DNA of 64,000 nt from Symsagittifera roscoffensis (Eukaryota > Xenacoelomorpha > Acoela > Convolutidae), in contig NC_087066.1 of NCBI RefSeq assembly GCF_963678635.1, positions 57,430,312-57,494,311 of the forward strand, written 5' to 3'. The notes under the pieces are model-generated. The model saw only the letters and a program-made list of their open reading frames with translations, had not been told where the DNA came from and ran no database searches. The position numbers were made by a program, and so were the translations under genes. The number at the start of each line of letters is the position of its first letter. Position 1 is the first letter of the stretch. Shown here piece by piece: positions 15,201 through 24,609 of the stretch.

Positions 15201-18200
15201 TGACCTCCAAGCTATCCAGCAGACTGCCTTACACAATTGTGCCACGGTCGCTCCTAGAAACCAAAGACAAGCGAGAATGCTGAAGACGCACAGAAACTAC
15301 TATTTTGAAATTTATAATTTGGAATGTAATTAAATCAAGGCAACCATACTAACTTTGCATAAACTGAACTCGAATGTTTAAAGCCAAATTATAAATAAAT
15401 TATGCAATTTAAAAATTTCGTAAACCTTATTGAGTTGAAAATTTTATGAAATTAAGTTTTCAATTTCTACTGTTGTATGAAACGAAAGTATCACACCTTG
15501 TAGTATCAGCTGCGCATGAGTAAAAAAGGATATAATCTTCTCAAATGTGTTCAAAAAAATTCATTTTCGCTTGATAGCCGAAAAATGTCATTTACAGTGC
15601 TGCTTCTAACTATCCGGACAAAATCAATAAACCTTGATATTTAATACGCGTTTTTCTCAAATTGGGTTGATTTCAGACCAAAAAAATTGATTTGACTAAT
15701 CTGGATTAAAATTTTAACAGAATTAACATGGTGAAATTTGTTTTGCAAAAACCGGGCCCAAAAAATTACCTCAAAAGCGATCATTTTTGGTTTTGTTTTG
15801 TCAATCAAAAATTACTCCAAACCTATTTGATCATTTACTGACATAATTATATCATTACTACATGAAATATTTTTCTATTTAAAAACAATTTTGAAACAAA
15901 GGCGAAGCAGAGCTTCGCACCATTTGCGATACAAAAATTGTAAGTCGAAAAAAAAAGTTTTCAAAAATCAGATCACAAAATTGTTGAAAAAATATTTTTT
16001 CAAATTATATAAGCAACAAAAGTGGCCTACCTCCAACTTAATTTTAAAACCTGCCTGCTATTTATCGCAAACTTCAGAAGACACGAAATCAAACCATTGG
16101 TAAACTGCATTGAAAGAACCAAAAACAACCAACTCTGATAACCTTTTAAATACGTAACCGAGAGACATAAATACCCAACACATTATTCAATTTTTCAGAA
16201 GCCTAGACAGATTAGATTAAAAACACAACAAATGTGGCCTGAAAAAGATTCTGCTCAGTGCCGTTAAAAACAATAACGGCTGAAAAGCAATGAGAACATA
16301 TTTTCAATTGTTGTATTTTCAAGCAGAAAAACAATAAAAATTCGAAAATACATACTCTCAATTACCCACACCAAAAAAATATGATAACAACAGTTGATTG
16401 AACAAACAAAAGCACTAAAACACTGAAATTATTGTGCAAACTGAAAACAAAAAAAAACTATAAAAATGTTTTGAACATTTTAATTTTTTTTTTCATTTTT
16501 AAAGTTTTCAAGGTTTAGATTTGCCCAAAACATTTTATAAGACTTCAACCTTTTTTTTAAATAAAATCCAACAAAAAGTAATTGAAAAAAATCATTCGGA
16601 AAATGAGCCGACGGAATAAAAGCCGACACTCAAGTGCCGAAAAAAATACTGAAAAATTTTAGCACAAAAAAATACTTTTTAATGAACTCATGACAAGCAC
16701 ACAAGGCATATACATAACATGAACATACTGCAATTACCGTCCCAGGCGTATTCGTTGCCTCGAGAACGAGTGTGCCGGATAAGTAAAAAAAATCATGAAT
16801 TTATTTGGCGCTGAAGCTAAATTTACCATTTCTAATTTTTATCATTCTGTGAACAAAGTTGTTTACGGAGAAAAAAAAAGTCCCTTGATTATCGCAAGGG
16901 TAATAATTTGCGCAAATTTTCGTATATTTTTGGTTTAGATAAGATTCTAACTTCGATATAATTTGAAATTAAACCGGTAGTTTTCGCGTAACAATTGATT
17001 GACTAAAAGCGTGTAAAATGATCCGCTTCTGGGACCGAATTCATCGAAATATATTGCACCATATTTATTCTAAAATTATACGCAAGTTGTGTCTTCAAAA
17101 TTTGGGGTATTTTCTGTTACGCTGCCAAATTTACAAAAACGCTCAATGCGCTAACATGTTTCGCCATTGAGCTTCTAGTTTACTTCGCATTTGTTAATTT
17201 CATCCAATCAGAATCAAGCATTATAATCCATTCTTCAGCATAGCAAAACAATGAATTTTGGTCCGTATAACAGAAAAAGCGTTTCAAAATTGAGTTCTAT
17301 TCAATTTGTCCGGATAATTCAAATCAGCACTGGAGTTTGAAACGCAAAATCAGACAAGGATAGCACAGAATGATCCCACCACACTGGTTTAAAAACTTTT
17401 TTTTTAATTTCTAGAAAGGGCGACTGATTTAGTTAAAATAACTGCAGGAATGAGAGTTAAAAATTGCTAAACTAACGTGAAATTGTAGAGGTGGTCAGCC
17501 TCTCAATTTTCGTCTTATTAGACCATTTTATTCTCGCCACTGAGACAATCTTTTAATTTTTTGGAATCCGAATTAAGACCAAGAGATACTACTTTTAGAT
17601 GATAGAACATTTGACACCCTGTGAGCTTTCCTTGCGGAACTTAAAATAGGCAAAAAAATAATTAACTAGTAAAACGTAACATACTAGAAAAACGTAATAT
17701 AAGCTTTAGACCCATTGAAACTACAAAGACCAAACAGCTGATAGCTGGCTGCAATCACTAATTGGAAGGAATTATTTATTTTGGTGTGTTTTGTTTATTA
17801 TTTTTTCAACGCAGCAGTGCCAAAAGTTCAAAGTGAACTTGAAAAAAGATATTTTTCTTTGAAAAAGAAGTGTTTTCGTTACTCATTTCGACAACTTAAC
17901 TCAAAGACCCTGTAGTCAATTAAAGCCATTACTAAGTCTTAAGTAATGGCTTTAATTAGGTCCTAAGCTTACTTTCAGTTACTTTCCCAATTAAGTCCTA
18001 AGCTTACTTTCAGTCTCTTTATCCGCCACGATCAACAATAGCACAAATGCTAAAATAAGTGGCGCCGGAACCTTATGCGCTACTTGCAAAGCAGCCAATT
18101 CTTCTTTCTAATTTTGTTTTATGAGGGGTCGTAACTCTCGCACGTTTTGACTTAAAGTAGCAAAAAAAATGTTCGCCTATTTGAAACACTTGAGAATAGA

Positions 18201-21029
18201 GCTGTTATTTTCTACTTGAAGGAAAAGTGAATTTGTTTGGAATGACCGTCAATGGATAATTTAGAAGCCCCCATTTTATTTAGCTAAGATGTCGTTTCAG
18301 TTCATTAGTTTGTAAAAATTGTTACTGAATATTCGAAAGTGCTTCGAAGAAAATGAACGTTAAAAATGCACCAAGATCAAGATTCGAGCCACTAGCCTGC
18401 TTTATTTGAGTCAAACGCTGAACAACCTGAACAAATAGCTTGCTGGCTGTAAAGTGTTTGACTCAAATAAATCAGGTCAGCACGAAATTTTATGAGTCAC
18501 CATTGACAATTCGAGGAGTTTCATTTGACAACCAACTGAACTTTCATGAACTTAGCAATAAGACCCAAGAAAAACCATATTCTAAAAAACTTGCTGGCAC
18601 AAAAACTTAAAATCATAGAGCCGATTATCATATTGTCAACCAGAAAGCTTTCAAACAAAATCAAGCCCGACATTGAACACTTGTTTATCGAAAACCAGGA
18701 CAGCTTCTCTATATCAGGAGTAAAAACAACTTCACACATGAGAAGTACAGAAGTTTCTTACCGAAATATCTAAGCTACTTGGCACAATACCACCACGATT
18801 ATCAGCAAACGAAAGTGAACTCAACCGGAAAACCAGATGTACACTCTTAAAACTTAGATCCGGGTACTCAACTCGTCAAAAACATTATTATCACAGACTG
18901 AATAACACTGTACCCTTCGTCTGCCCAAGTTACACAGGACTAGATACCACCGATTATATCTTCAATTGCCGGATACACCCTACCTCCCTTACGAGAGCTT
19001 AACGGGACTTTTTCTCGGTTCTCCCTACTAACTAAAATCTGCCCGCGTAAACCAGGCATAGAAATTCACTCAATTTTCCGCACGCCTAAAAACCTGACCC
19101 CTAGAACGGGCATGTTTTCACCACATCAAACCTTCCTCTTGAGCGTGCTTAACAGAGAGGCGGTGTTGACACCAGTACTAAGACACTATCAGAGGAATAG
19201 GTGGTTCCCCTGCTAGGTCCGTTTTGCCGCTAGATACCATATGGGAACTGCAGGGACAAGACGGACGCCAAATGTAAACGAAAACTCCTTAATGTTAGAA
19301 ACTGAAAATTAGCCAATCAAAATCGAACAATCAAAAACCGGAAAGCGCAATAAAAGTAAAACTTAGCCAACAGACATTTGAAAAAGGTCAATGAACCCAA
19401 GTGAACAGAAAAAATGAATGGCTTTAAAGCTCTTTGAGCTTCCAGACTAAATTATGATTGACACTATTTTTATGAAATTAATCAAAATTGACAAAGCTGG
19501 ATCGACAAAAATTGTTGAAGAACTGAAACAAAACTATGGAAAACAAAAGCTTCGAAATTTTACACATTCTTCTGGATTTATAATATATTTGAGATAAGCA
19601 TGTCAAGAAACACATCACCTTCAAAATCATTTATCGAGCGGTAGCTAAGCCGACAGTACTTGTGTAGACGCCACTTAAGCCCAAAACGAAATTGCCACGA
19701 AATATTTTTGTTGGCGTAGAAAAAAAACTATTTTTCAATAAAGCTTATCAGGCAAAATGCAAAGGAAAAAAACTTAATACCAGTGCTTTACAATAAAAAA
19801 CGTTTAAGAAAAAACGCAGGAAAAACTGTTGACCATGTTTCAATTTGCAATAAAACAGTAGGAAAAATAATGGAAAACAGTTCAAAATGTTCTTTACCTG
19901 ATGAGTTAATGAAGCCGTCCAGGACATCTATTATTACTTTGATGTGCTTAGGTTGAGTGAACAGAGACAGAGACCCGAGAAGACACTCCACGCTCAATTT
20001 TGCCCCCGAGGCATGCGGGTTCTGTTTCATTTTCACTTTCGTTTCCACTTTGCCCAAAAACTCCCCAATTTTAACTGGAGCAGCTAAATTTCCCCCATTT
20101 GCATCTCTACCCATTGCAGAATGCAGTTCTTCTGTGGTTAGAACTTCCGTCATCACTTTGTTGATATTGCACGCGTTTGGAACATGATTTATGGACATGC
20201 CTTCTATTTTGAAGACCTTAGTGCTGAAGTTCGACGTGAAAAACTGAGTGGTGTCTTCACTTTCACTTGCAGTCGTGTTTTCATTTTCATCCACGAGACT
20301 TTCATCATCACCGACCGAATCATCAAAAAAATCAATTCTACCAATTTCAATTTCGATCGAATCTGAATAGGGATCCGATGGTTCGAACCTGATTTTGGTA
20401 TTGACAAGTGATATTCGAACTTTCAGAAGCACGGTTTCAATAGCCTGTGCGAAAAACTCGAGCGCCTCTCCTTGCTGTTGCTGTGGTCTATTTCCAGTTG
20501 GGTTTGAAGAGTTCACGTTTGATGCATGTTGTTCTTGGTTGTCAAAATTAGCCGCAATATCTTCAACATTCAAGCACTTCTTAGCGAGATGAAAGCTGGT
20601 AGTCATAAGTGTGTTGAAGTAGGATTCAGTTAGAAAAGTCGAATCTGACGACGCTGACTGGCCTTTTATGGCTATAGTCAGGGAATGGATCTCGACTTTG
20701 GACGCGTTCTGGAATATATTAGACCACGGAATGCTCACAGTTATAGTCGCTATATCTCCACTAACTAGTTCAACAGGAATGCCTTGGCTTTCCAATACGT
20801 CGTTCACACTGTAGATATCTATCGGGACGTTATGCAGGGATCCGGTTCCGTTATAGAGATCTATTGTCAGCTGGTCCAGTGTCAGGTGGTCTTTTAAGAA
20901 TCGGCCCAAATAGTGATGCAGAATGAACCTGCAGGCTCGTTTCTTGAAAGTATCCACGTAGGGGAGGTAGCTGCTCCAGGTTGAGCTGAAGCCTCGTTTG
21001 CCACCCCCCGAAGGAAACTTGGGAAGCAT
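1..21029 (-). CDS. ATG2: Autophagy-related protein 2 (ATG2) homologue, 5' part of gene, at least 7 exons
   Basis: ATG2 proteins are rod-shaped lipid-transfer proteins that bridge the endoplasmic reticulum and the growing phagophore and work with WIPI/Atg18 and ATG9 in autophagosome growth. Exon 1 carries the family's chorein-type N terminus: KKRACRFILHHYLGRFL, then a TLDQLTIDLYNGTGSLHNVP stretch and an IPWSNI segment. Later exons carry other conserved blocks: LSLTNCAVMYRPLHLP, CFVYLDF, and FFFPDDS followed by SQFCVIESP. Exons in coding order are 21029-19898, 14862-14491, 14210-12595, 8974-8812, 3006-2677, 967-554 and 299-1. All junctions are GT/AG and phases agree (1,1,0,1,1,1). About 1,450 codons are present; animal ATG2 is about 1,900-2,000 residues, so the 3' part lies beyond the left edge. 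Introns reach about 5.8 kb and are full of repeats. Identity is secure; single splice sites are inferred. Confidence 0.93.
554..967 (-). CDS. ATG2: ATG2 exon 6
   Basis: The peptide CFVYLDFAKMVETGLVSLEV corresponds to the ATG2 block that in vertebrates reads as a V-C-V-L-D strand, followed by IRLSCDILNVYTCSDSLKVF and a Ser/Glu-rich linker. The start at 967 (after GATGGAG) matches the phase of exon 5. A better-looking acceptor (TTCGTTGCAG, start 992) would be in phase 0 and does not fit the chosen exon 5 donor, so the 5' edge is uncertain by 25 bp. Donor GCGCAA|GTAAGT at 554/553 is strong. Confidence 0.85.
1101..2240. repeat. Dispersed repeat family A, copy 1 (inside ATG2 intron 5)
   Basis: This stretch matches 9,340-10,980 over most of its length. 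Shared blocks include the GGCGAAGC...GATACA motif, CTAGGGCCCAGCTAAAGCTGG (second copy CTAGGGCTCGGCTAAAGCTGG), AGACCAGGGGAGTATGCA, and CCGACAATCTTTGAGCAGAC near the end. Within it a unit of about 165 bp recurs in divergent form (GATT-GAACCCAAAAACCCAGGTTTGGCAGGTTAGTTCG...CGGTCAAAAAATCAGAAATTTT...CCATAA). No coding potential is seen. Confidence 0.75.
2677..3006 (-). CDS. ATG2: ATG2 exon 5
   Basis: 330 bp. The acceptor AAAAG at 3007 is preceded by a pyrimidine stretch (TTCTCTCTTG) and gives phase 1. The peptide has the well-conserved ATG2 block LSLTNCAVMYRPLHLP, then CYLSSNVVADATDS and FQIIVEGASLYIS. The donor TCGG|GTAGGA at 2677/2676 is chosen because it ends in phase 1, matching exon 6; downstream GT choices break the frame. 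Confidence 0.88.
3841..3880 (+). repeat. GGCGAAGC/GATACAA short motif (one of six)
   Basis: A ~38-bp motif, consensus ACAGAGGCGAAGCNGAGCTTCGC-CCACTTGCGATACAA, recurs at 1101-1140, 3841-3880, 7279-7316, 9345-9383, 15894-15932 and 25593-25636, all in the same orientation. Here the core GCGAAGCTGAGCTTCGC is a perfect palindrome around a central G. It is followed by A-rich DNA each time, so it may mark the head of a dispersed repeat family. Confidence 0.7.
4060..4895. repeat. 76-bp tandem repeat (satellite), about 11 copies, in ATG2 intron 4
   Basis: A unit of about 76 bp reads AACAGTTCTAGAACTAAAAA, TCGTACTAACACATGTATAC, ACCAAAATTTTGCTATATTG, then ACAAAGATCATGAAAT. Copies of TAACACATGTATA fall near 4166, 4242, 4318, 4393, 4470, 4545, 4621, 4698, 4773 and 4849. 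Copies differ by scattered substitutions and occasional one-base indels. The open frames on the minus strand here come from the repeat and are not genes. Confidence 0.92.
5780..6850 (-). mobile_element. Jockey-like LINE, decayed 3' end of ORF2 plus 3' UTR
   Basis: On the minus strand, from about 6850, the end of a reverse transcriptase reads RSVLNYAAPIRTPT, then LQRLQVKQNNALRTTTGCLR and ITHLHDET. After a frame change comes the C-terminal cysteine/histidine motif LSQLRFRYSTHLSSYHHRL, CPSCYIGPHTTDHLFNC and HPTSLTIESLWENP, typical of the Jockey group. The last ~280 bp (5,780-6,060) is a 3' UTR that is repeated at 19,010-19,262. Several frameshifts and stops make it non-functional. Confidence 0.88.
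6855..8150. other. ATG2 intron 4 middle: noncoding
   Basis: It contains one degraded member of the short GGCGAAGC motif family (7,279-7,316), repeated A runs and phrases such as GCCATCAAGCC and AGCCGATTTC that recur elsewhere in the window (25.9 kb). Open frames are below 110 codons with no motif. Confidence 0.5.
8162..8571. mobile_element. hAT-type non-autonomous DNA transposon (MITE), 410 bp
   Basis: Terminal inverted repeats are CAGGGGCGGATTTAGG at the left and CCTAGATCCGCCCCTG at the right, 14 of 16 positions matching and of the CAGGGGCGGAT form common in hAT MITEs. Flanks are GTATTCAG at 8154-8161 and GTATTTAG at 8572-8579, an 8-bp target duplication with one mismatch, as expected for hAT. 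There is a G run after the left end and no transposase gene; frames inside are incidental. Confidence 0.88.
8812..8974 (-). CDS. ATG2: ATG2 exon 4
   Basis: A short 163-bp exon between a 3.6-kb and a 5.8-kb intron. Acceptor TTTGTTTCAG, donor GTGAAG|GTATGG. Phase 0 in, phase 1 out. The peptide DVKNGSVFVVCGHGG matches the ATG2 segment that in vertebrates reads as a conserved hydrophobic strand followed by a glycine turn. It lies about 240 bp left of a MITE. Confidence 0.82.
9340..10980. repeat. Dispersed repeat family A, copy 2 with ~165-bp internal tandem units (ATG2 intron 3)
   Basis: Same order of blocks as 1,101-2,240 but longer. Between about 9,740 and 10,640 at least five divergent units follow one another. 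Each has a 'cataactttttgtgtcaaaa' stretch, a 'gcgtagccgct' stretch, a 'gattgaacccaaaacctc' stretch and 'gttttcgagaaaa..caaa'. This is an old minisatellite inside a transposable repeat. Confidence 0.75.
11085..11310. repeat. Dispersed repeat family B, copy 1
   Basis: A block reading GGGCCTTAAAGCTCTTCGA, CCCAATTTGAGAAAACTG, TCTGATAATTAATTTCC, TCACGTTTTTCGTGACCTTT and CTGTTCGATAGTGGAGCTTC. Matching blocks lie at 26,010-26,245 and 26,700-27,100, with partial copies at 19,425-19,600 and 26,395-26,480. TCACGTTTTTCGTGA is an interrupted palindrome. Noncoding. Confidence 0.7.
11820..11992. repeat. Dispersed repeat family A, short third copy
   Basis: About 170 bp here (from AAAAAAAGAAATGAAAAAAG to GGACTTTGCCAC) is nearly identical to 9,412-9,575, with only a few substitutions. 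It is a recent partial copy or a duplication from the neighbouring 9.4-kb copy. Confidence 0.8.
12595..14210 (-). CDS. ATG2: ATG2 exon 3 (large internal exon)
   Basis: 1,616 bp, about 539 codons, open throughout. The acceptor TTCTTGTAG precedes 14210 and the donor is AAAATG|GTAAGC at 12595/12594. The one base left by exon 2 plus the first TG here make GTG (Val), so no new start is needed. It starts with a basic patch (DQRKRRDGD), continues with LVNIRLNGFSLVLLE and later DLTLLDRLIEFF, typical of the repeated beta-rich groove of the chorein/VPS13-ATG2 fold. It ends QVKFGTVKLALSDVNKM in phase 0. Confidence 0.88.
14491..14862 (-). CDS. ATG2: ATG2 exon 2
   Basis: This 372-bp exon follows a 5.0-kb intron. 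The acceptor is TTGCAG at 14863-14864 and the donor is CATG|GTAAGTGG at 14491/14490. It supplies the two bases needed to complete the split codon of exon 1 and ends in phase 1. The peptide is polar, with NEDFYS-like acidic and Ser/Thr/Gly-rich stretches and no domain I can name; placement rests on phase and position. Confidence 0.75.
15894..15932 (+). repeat. GGCGAAGC/GATACAA short motif
   Basis: Member of the six-copy family described at 3841-3880, with the palindromic core GCGAAGC-AGA-GCTTCGC intact. The other members (7279-7316 and 25593-25636) have degraded cores. Confidence 0.65.
17918..17957. repeat. Perfect 16-bp-stem hairpin with 8-base loop
   Basis: AATTAAAGCCATTACT at 17918-17933 is the exact reverse complement of AGTAATGGCTTTAATT at 17942-17957. 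Directly after it (17,960-18,015) TCCTAAGCTTACTTTCAGT is present twice. It lies in ATG2 intron 1. Confidence 0.8.
18396..18476. repeat. Inverted repeat, 21-bp arms, 39-base spacer
   Basis: CCTGCTTTATTTGAGTCAAAC (18396-18416) pairs with GTTTGACTCAAATAAATCAGG (18456-18476), 20 of 21 positions. It lies about 50 bp before the Jockey-like relic and may be a small MITE or its remnant. Confidence 0.7.
18520..19262 (+). mobile_element. Second copy of the same Jockey-like LINE 3' end (opposite orientation)
   Basis: On the plus strand from about 18,845 one reads LRSGYSTRQKHYYHRLNNT, then VCPSYTGLDTTDYIFNC and RIHPTSLT. This is the same C-terminal motif as at 6.1-6.3 kb, though CPSC has become CPSY. 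The following 240 bp (GACTTTTTCTCGGTTCTCCC, then CCCCTAGAACGGG and TTTTGCCGCTAGA) matches the reverse complement of 5,780-6,030. Upstream bases from 18,520 carry degraded ORF2 sequence. It sits in ATG2 intron 1. Confidence 0.85.
19898..21029 (-). CDS. ATG2: ATG2 exon 1 (start codon, chorein-type N terminus)
   Basis: The exon gives 377 codons plus one base. The start at 21029 puts about 28 residues (glycine/serine-rich, then SSYLPYVDTF) before the KKRACR motif. Vertebrate ATG2 starts only about 8 residues before it, so this protein has a longer N terminus or an additional upstream start. The chorein region is complete. An acidic run (residues about 235-260, DDESLVDENENTTASESED) interrupts the following region. 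The donor is CATCAG|GTAAAG at 19898/19897; beyond it the frame runs into low-complexity intron. Confidence 0.93.
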
Positions 21030-21190
21030 TGTTAAGATGTCCCCGCTTTATTTTGCTTCCTTTTGATTCGCTTAAAATGTAATAATCAATATTCAAGGCA
21101 TATATTTTGTACAAATATATACAATATCGAAGCGCAAACTAGGTGACGTTTGCTTCTTCTCAGTCTCGCTCACATTATCGCTCTAAAAAA
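21030..21190 (-). promoter_or_regulatory. Probable ATG2 5' UTR and promoter region
   Basis: The 160 bp upstream of the ATG2 start should hold its leader and promoter. It contains AT-rich stretches such as TATATACAATATCG and TGTACAAATATATAC, but I cannot assign a start site or a TATA box with confidence. Confidence 0.3.
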
Positions 21191-21819
21191 ACACACACAT
21201 GAATTGCGTGATTCGCTCCATAGAAATCAGCCCTTCACAGAAACCAACGAAAGCAATTTTCCCATTTATTCTATCTTCATTTAGAACTTGCCTCAGCAGA
21301 ACTTATTTATTTGCAAACTTATATAAAGAGGCGAAGAAAAAACGTCAAAACTATCTATATATCTACCGAAACTTTCCATCTTTTGTTTTGAACGAACAAA
21401 ATTTAAAAACCATCTACATCTACTTGAACTTTGCAAAGTTTGTTTTGAATGAAAATAAGTAAAAAAAAAAAACAAGAAACACAACCAGCGATAAAATTGA
21501 AGTAAAATTGGTAAGTACGCTGACAGTACTTGGGCAGACATCCGTCGGGTATAAAATTTTGTATCTCCCGCAGTTTTGAGCTTTCAAGCTCCCCATCCCG
21601 ATTCAAATACAAGCAAAAATTTATCTATTTCTACCCTTCAATCGACCTAATATAAAGCAACTGACCCGATATGATACCAAATAAGGCGCTTCCGACCAGT
21701 TGAACTAACCAGCATTATAGACACTTCTGCCCCAACTGCTACCGCTAGCAGTTTCTACTTGAAGATGTTTACGCAATTTCTTTTCCAAGCTCAATACCGA
21801 TCACAGCCTCTGCTTACTG

Positions 21820-22420
21820 AATATCAACGGCATCGAAGTAGAGCACCTATGCTGGCCCTTTCTGTTTAATCAAAAAGATCCACGTTACCGCTTTGCAAGA
21901 AACGAGACTTAATTGCAACAGCAAAACGCCCTTCTGACGAATATAAAATATCATCCGAGTAGACCGGGAAAAGGCAGTTTCTATGCAATTGCCAAAATTT
22001 TTCTTACAAAACCACTAAAAAACTCTCTGCTACCAATGTAATCCCAGGACCAATGAACTTCTTCGAACTTATAATCCACGTTATCTGATGCGAAAGGACT
22101 CATACTTCGTAACGCCAACACTCACAACAACCAAATTTGAGAGATGATAGAGGAGTTTAAATAGCAGACGAAATAACCATTAATAACATCCCTCTCTACG
22201 CGTCATACAAACTTGCATACTTACTCATAATAAGGATCATCTTTTCAAATCACCCTTGCTTCAAAGACTAAACCTAACCTGCTTTTCGACAACCCAGGTC
22301 ACGCTAAGTTCGGACAACCCACTCATCTTTATCTCTATTAACTACATACAACCCTTCCATGGTACCTGCCGTAAACAAAAGCTTTATAAACTTTAACAAA
22401 GCAGACTGGGATATTTATTA
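21820..22420 (+). mobile_element. Possible Jockey-type LINE endonuclease relic
   Basis: Broken plus-strand frames contain FARNET (resembling the INET catalytic box of LINE endonucleases), QPTHLYLY and INFNKADWDIYY. The last two resemble the 'PTH' and 'NxxKADW' stretches at the end of Jockey endonucleases. There are many stops. Assignment is by motif likeness only. Confidence 0.4.
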
Positions 22421-22429
22421 TGGTGTCCC

Positions 22430-24560
22430 ACTCTTGAACCCTACATTATTTAACCCCCTAATTTTACACCTCCTACTTTATAACCCCGTAACAAGATAAC
22501 CCCTCAACAATTTAACCCCTTTCAACTTCGATAATTTGTTTCAAATTAAGTCCTTTTACAAACATAGTAGTATTCGAATTAAATGTCCTAATTGGGACCA
22601 AATAAGCCATTCTTAATTCACTTGATGCCTCTAGCATCTGAAATTAAATTGCATTTCGCTTAGTTAAAAAAATAATCCCTCAATCACGCGTTCAAAAAAG
22701 ATAAACTACAGTGTTAATTGAAGGCAACTAAATATTTTTAAAAATTTTACATCAAATCATACTGCCTTACACTTGAACGATTGTTATGAGCTATAATATT
22801 TCAAGCGTGCTTCCATTTTACTTCATCTTAACACAAACAAAAATTAGTGGTATCAGGCTACCACTACGAACTTGTTCTCAAGTTTATTATCTTAAACGTA
22901 AGAACAAAACCACAACAAAACCACTACGAACTGGAATTGCTCAAAATACCGAACTCATAAATGCCGGGCAACAAAAATTAGATGGCAAAAAATTTATTGA
23001 ATTGAGAGGTGAGCATAATCATGACATTGCTACGGGAACACCTGATGCTCGACTAGTTTTGAAAAATATCAGATTTGAAAGGATCTGAAAGTGTAATACC
23101 CCGACCGCCGCCACAGCAATACAGCCACTCAATTAGCCCTGCCAACTGAAGAAAACTTAGTTCGAGCTGCACAACGCAGGGGCAAGCAACGAGGAACAAG
23201 TTCTACCAATCTCTCCCCCCCCCCTACCCCCAGCAACCTGAAAGTTCATGCACTATTAATTTTGGACCTAATTACATAAAAAGTCTCGTGCCGAATCGAG
23301 AAATCCTATTCCCCCTTCACTATGGAACACTATGGATTTGCAGCAACATCCGGTTTGGCCAAAACAACAAATGCAGTCGAGGGCTGCCATTATGGCATAC
23401 AGTCATGTTTCAGTGGTTCACTTCCCAGTATATGGAAAGTAATAGCAAACTTGCAAAAAGACACCTCCGTTCAAAAACTATTTTAAAAAGCCTCGAGCGG
23501 GCACCCATGTACAAACAACAATACCGAGTCTTAAGCGAAAAGTCAGAATATTATGCAACTTTACGAAAAAAAACACTGATTTGCTTTTCTTTTGCGCTGT
23601 GGCGAACTTAAGCTATATATTTGTTCATTTTTTAAAACATTTTTTAATGAAAAATTGGGTTGTCAATTTTTTTGAGAAAAGACGTCTCCTTGCAGACAAA
23701 AAAACGCAGTTTTGTCCCGCATTTGAAAAATTCTATCTCCAGCAATTTAATCCCGGAAAGATCGCTCCTTTGGCGCGACGCCAGGTTGGGACTAGGGGCT
23801 GTCAAACCCTTTAGACATTGCTTTGTATTCCGACAATTAGAAGAAAAAAAAAGACTTTTGAAAAATTTTTAGATGGATGGAAAAATTAGATAAGTTTTCA
23901 TTATAAATGATCGGCATTTGACAAAAACTCGGATTCGATCAAGTTTTTACGCAACCAGTTTCCACTACATATTTCAATTGAATTCAGCCAATTAGTCTAT
24001 TATTAGCAAGAATATTTGCAAGATCAATGGCAATTTTGGAAAAATCTAATCATTTTCGGTTATTAATTTGAATCATGTTGGTCGGATTAGTTCTCAAGTT
24101 CATATAAAAGTTATCACTGTCGGCCAGGTCATTTCTGTTCAAATCTAAACCGCATTTAGCAGTTCATATGTTAATTCGTTTTGTTTCGCAAAAGTTTTCG
24201 AAATTACAGATCTGATGTTTACCGATGCTATCGTTCTGAATTCCTTTCAATTAACTTTCACTTTGATTCTAACAATTGGTATTAAAAAGGGGTTCAATTG
24301 TAGTGGGACTATCTAATTCCAGGGTTATATCAGATGGTTTTAAAAAGGGGGTTAAAAACGCGGGATGATAAGCTTGGGAACCATTCGAAGTATATTCGAT
24401 GCTTTTTTACTAGGAAAACACTCCTGATCTTTACAAATGTGAGAGAGTGTTCAAAAACTATATCCACTAGGATCGACGCAAATGTACAAAACTCACTGCC
24501 TAGATGATATACATCACTGACTTCTATCTGCAAAACACAATCCTAGGACTATGTAGGTTC
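22430..24560. other. Intergenic stretch without a recognisable gene
   Basis: It includes a C-rich patch at 22,430-22,520 with several AACCCC runs, and two moderate open frames (22,786-23,088 and 23,288-23,611) without convincing family motifs. The first ends in GEHNHDIA, which faintly recalls FLYWCH zinc fingers. Confidence 0.4.
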
Positions 24561-24609
24561 AAGCAAATAAAAGTAAGCAGCAAAACTTGCGGGCACGACG
24601 AATTAGGGC

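Larger units (their letters stand above)
14863..18395. other. ATG2 intron 1, right-hand part: noncoding, no gene seen
   Basis: Apart from the short motif at 15,894 and the hairpin at 17,918, this 3.5-kb stretch is AT-rich with A/T runs and pieces resembling 'gccgaca..aaagccgacactcaag'. Open frames are short and show no recognisable motif. Confidence 0.6.

Noticed and set aside
16440-17900. Promoter or gene in the AT-rich middle of ATG2 intron 1
   Set aside because: Only A/T runs and short frames; no motif or splice-compatible exon could be supported.
22430-22520. Repeated AACCCC runs that could suggest telomere-like DNA
   Set aside because: Spacing is irregular and TTAGGG/CCCTAA units are not in tandem; it looks like chance C-rich text.
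22786-23088. 100-codon ORF with a GEHNHD stretch like FLYWCH zinc fingers
   Set aside because: The expected cysteines and W-x-C spacing are absent; one HNH triplet is too little to call a zinc finger or an HNH nuclease.
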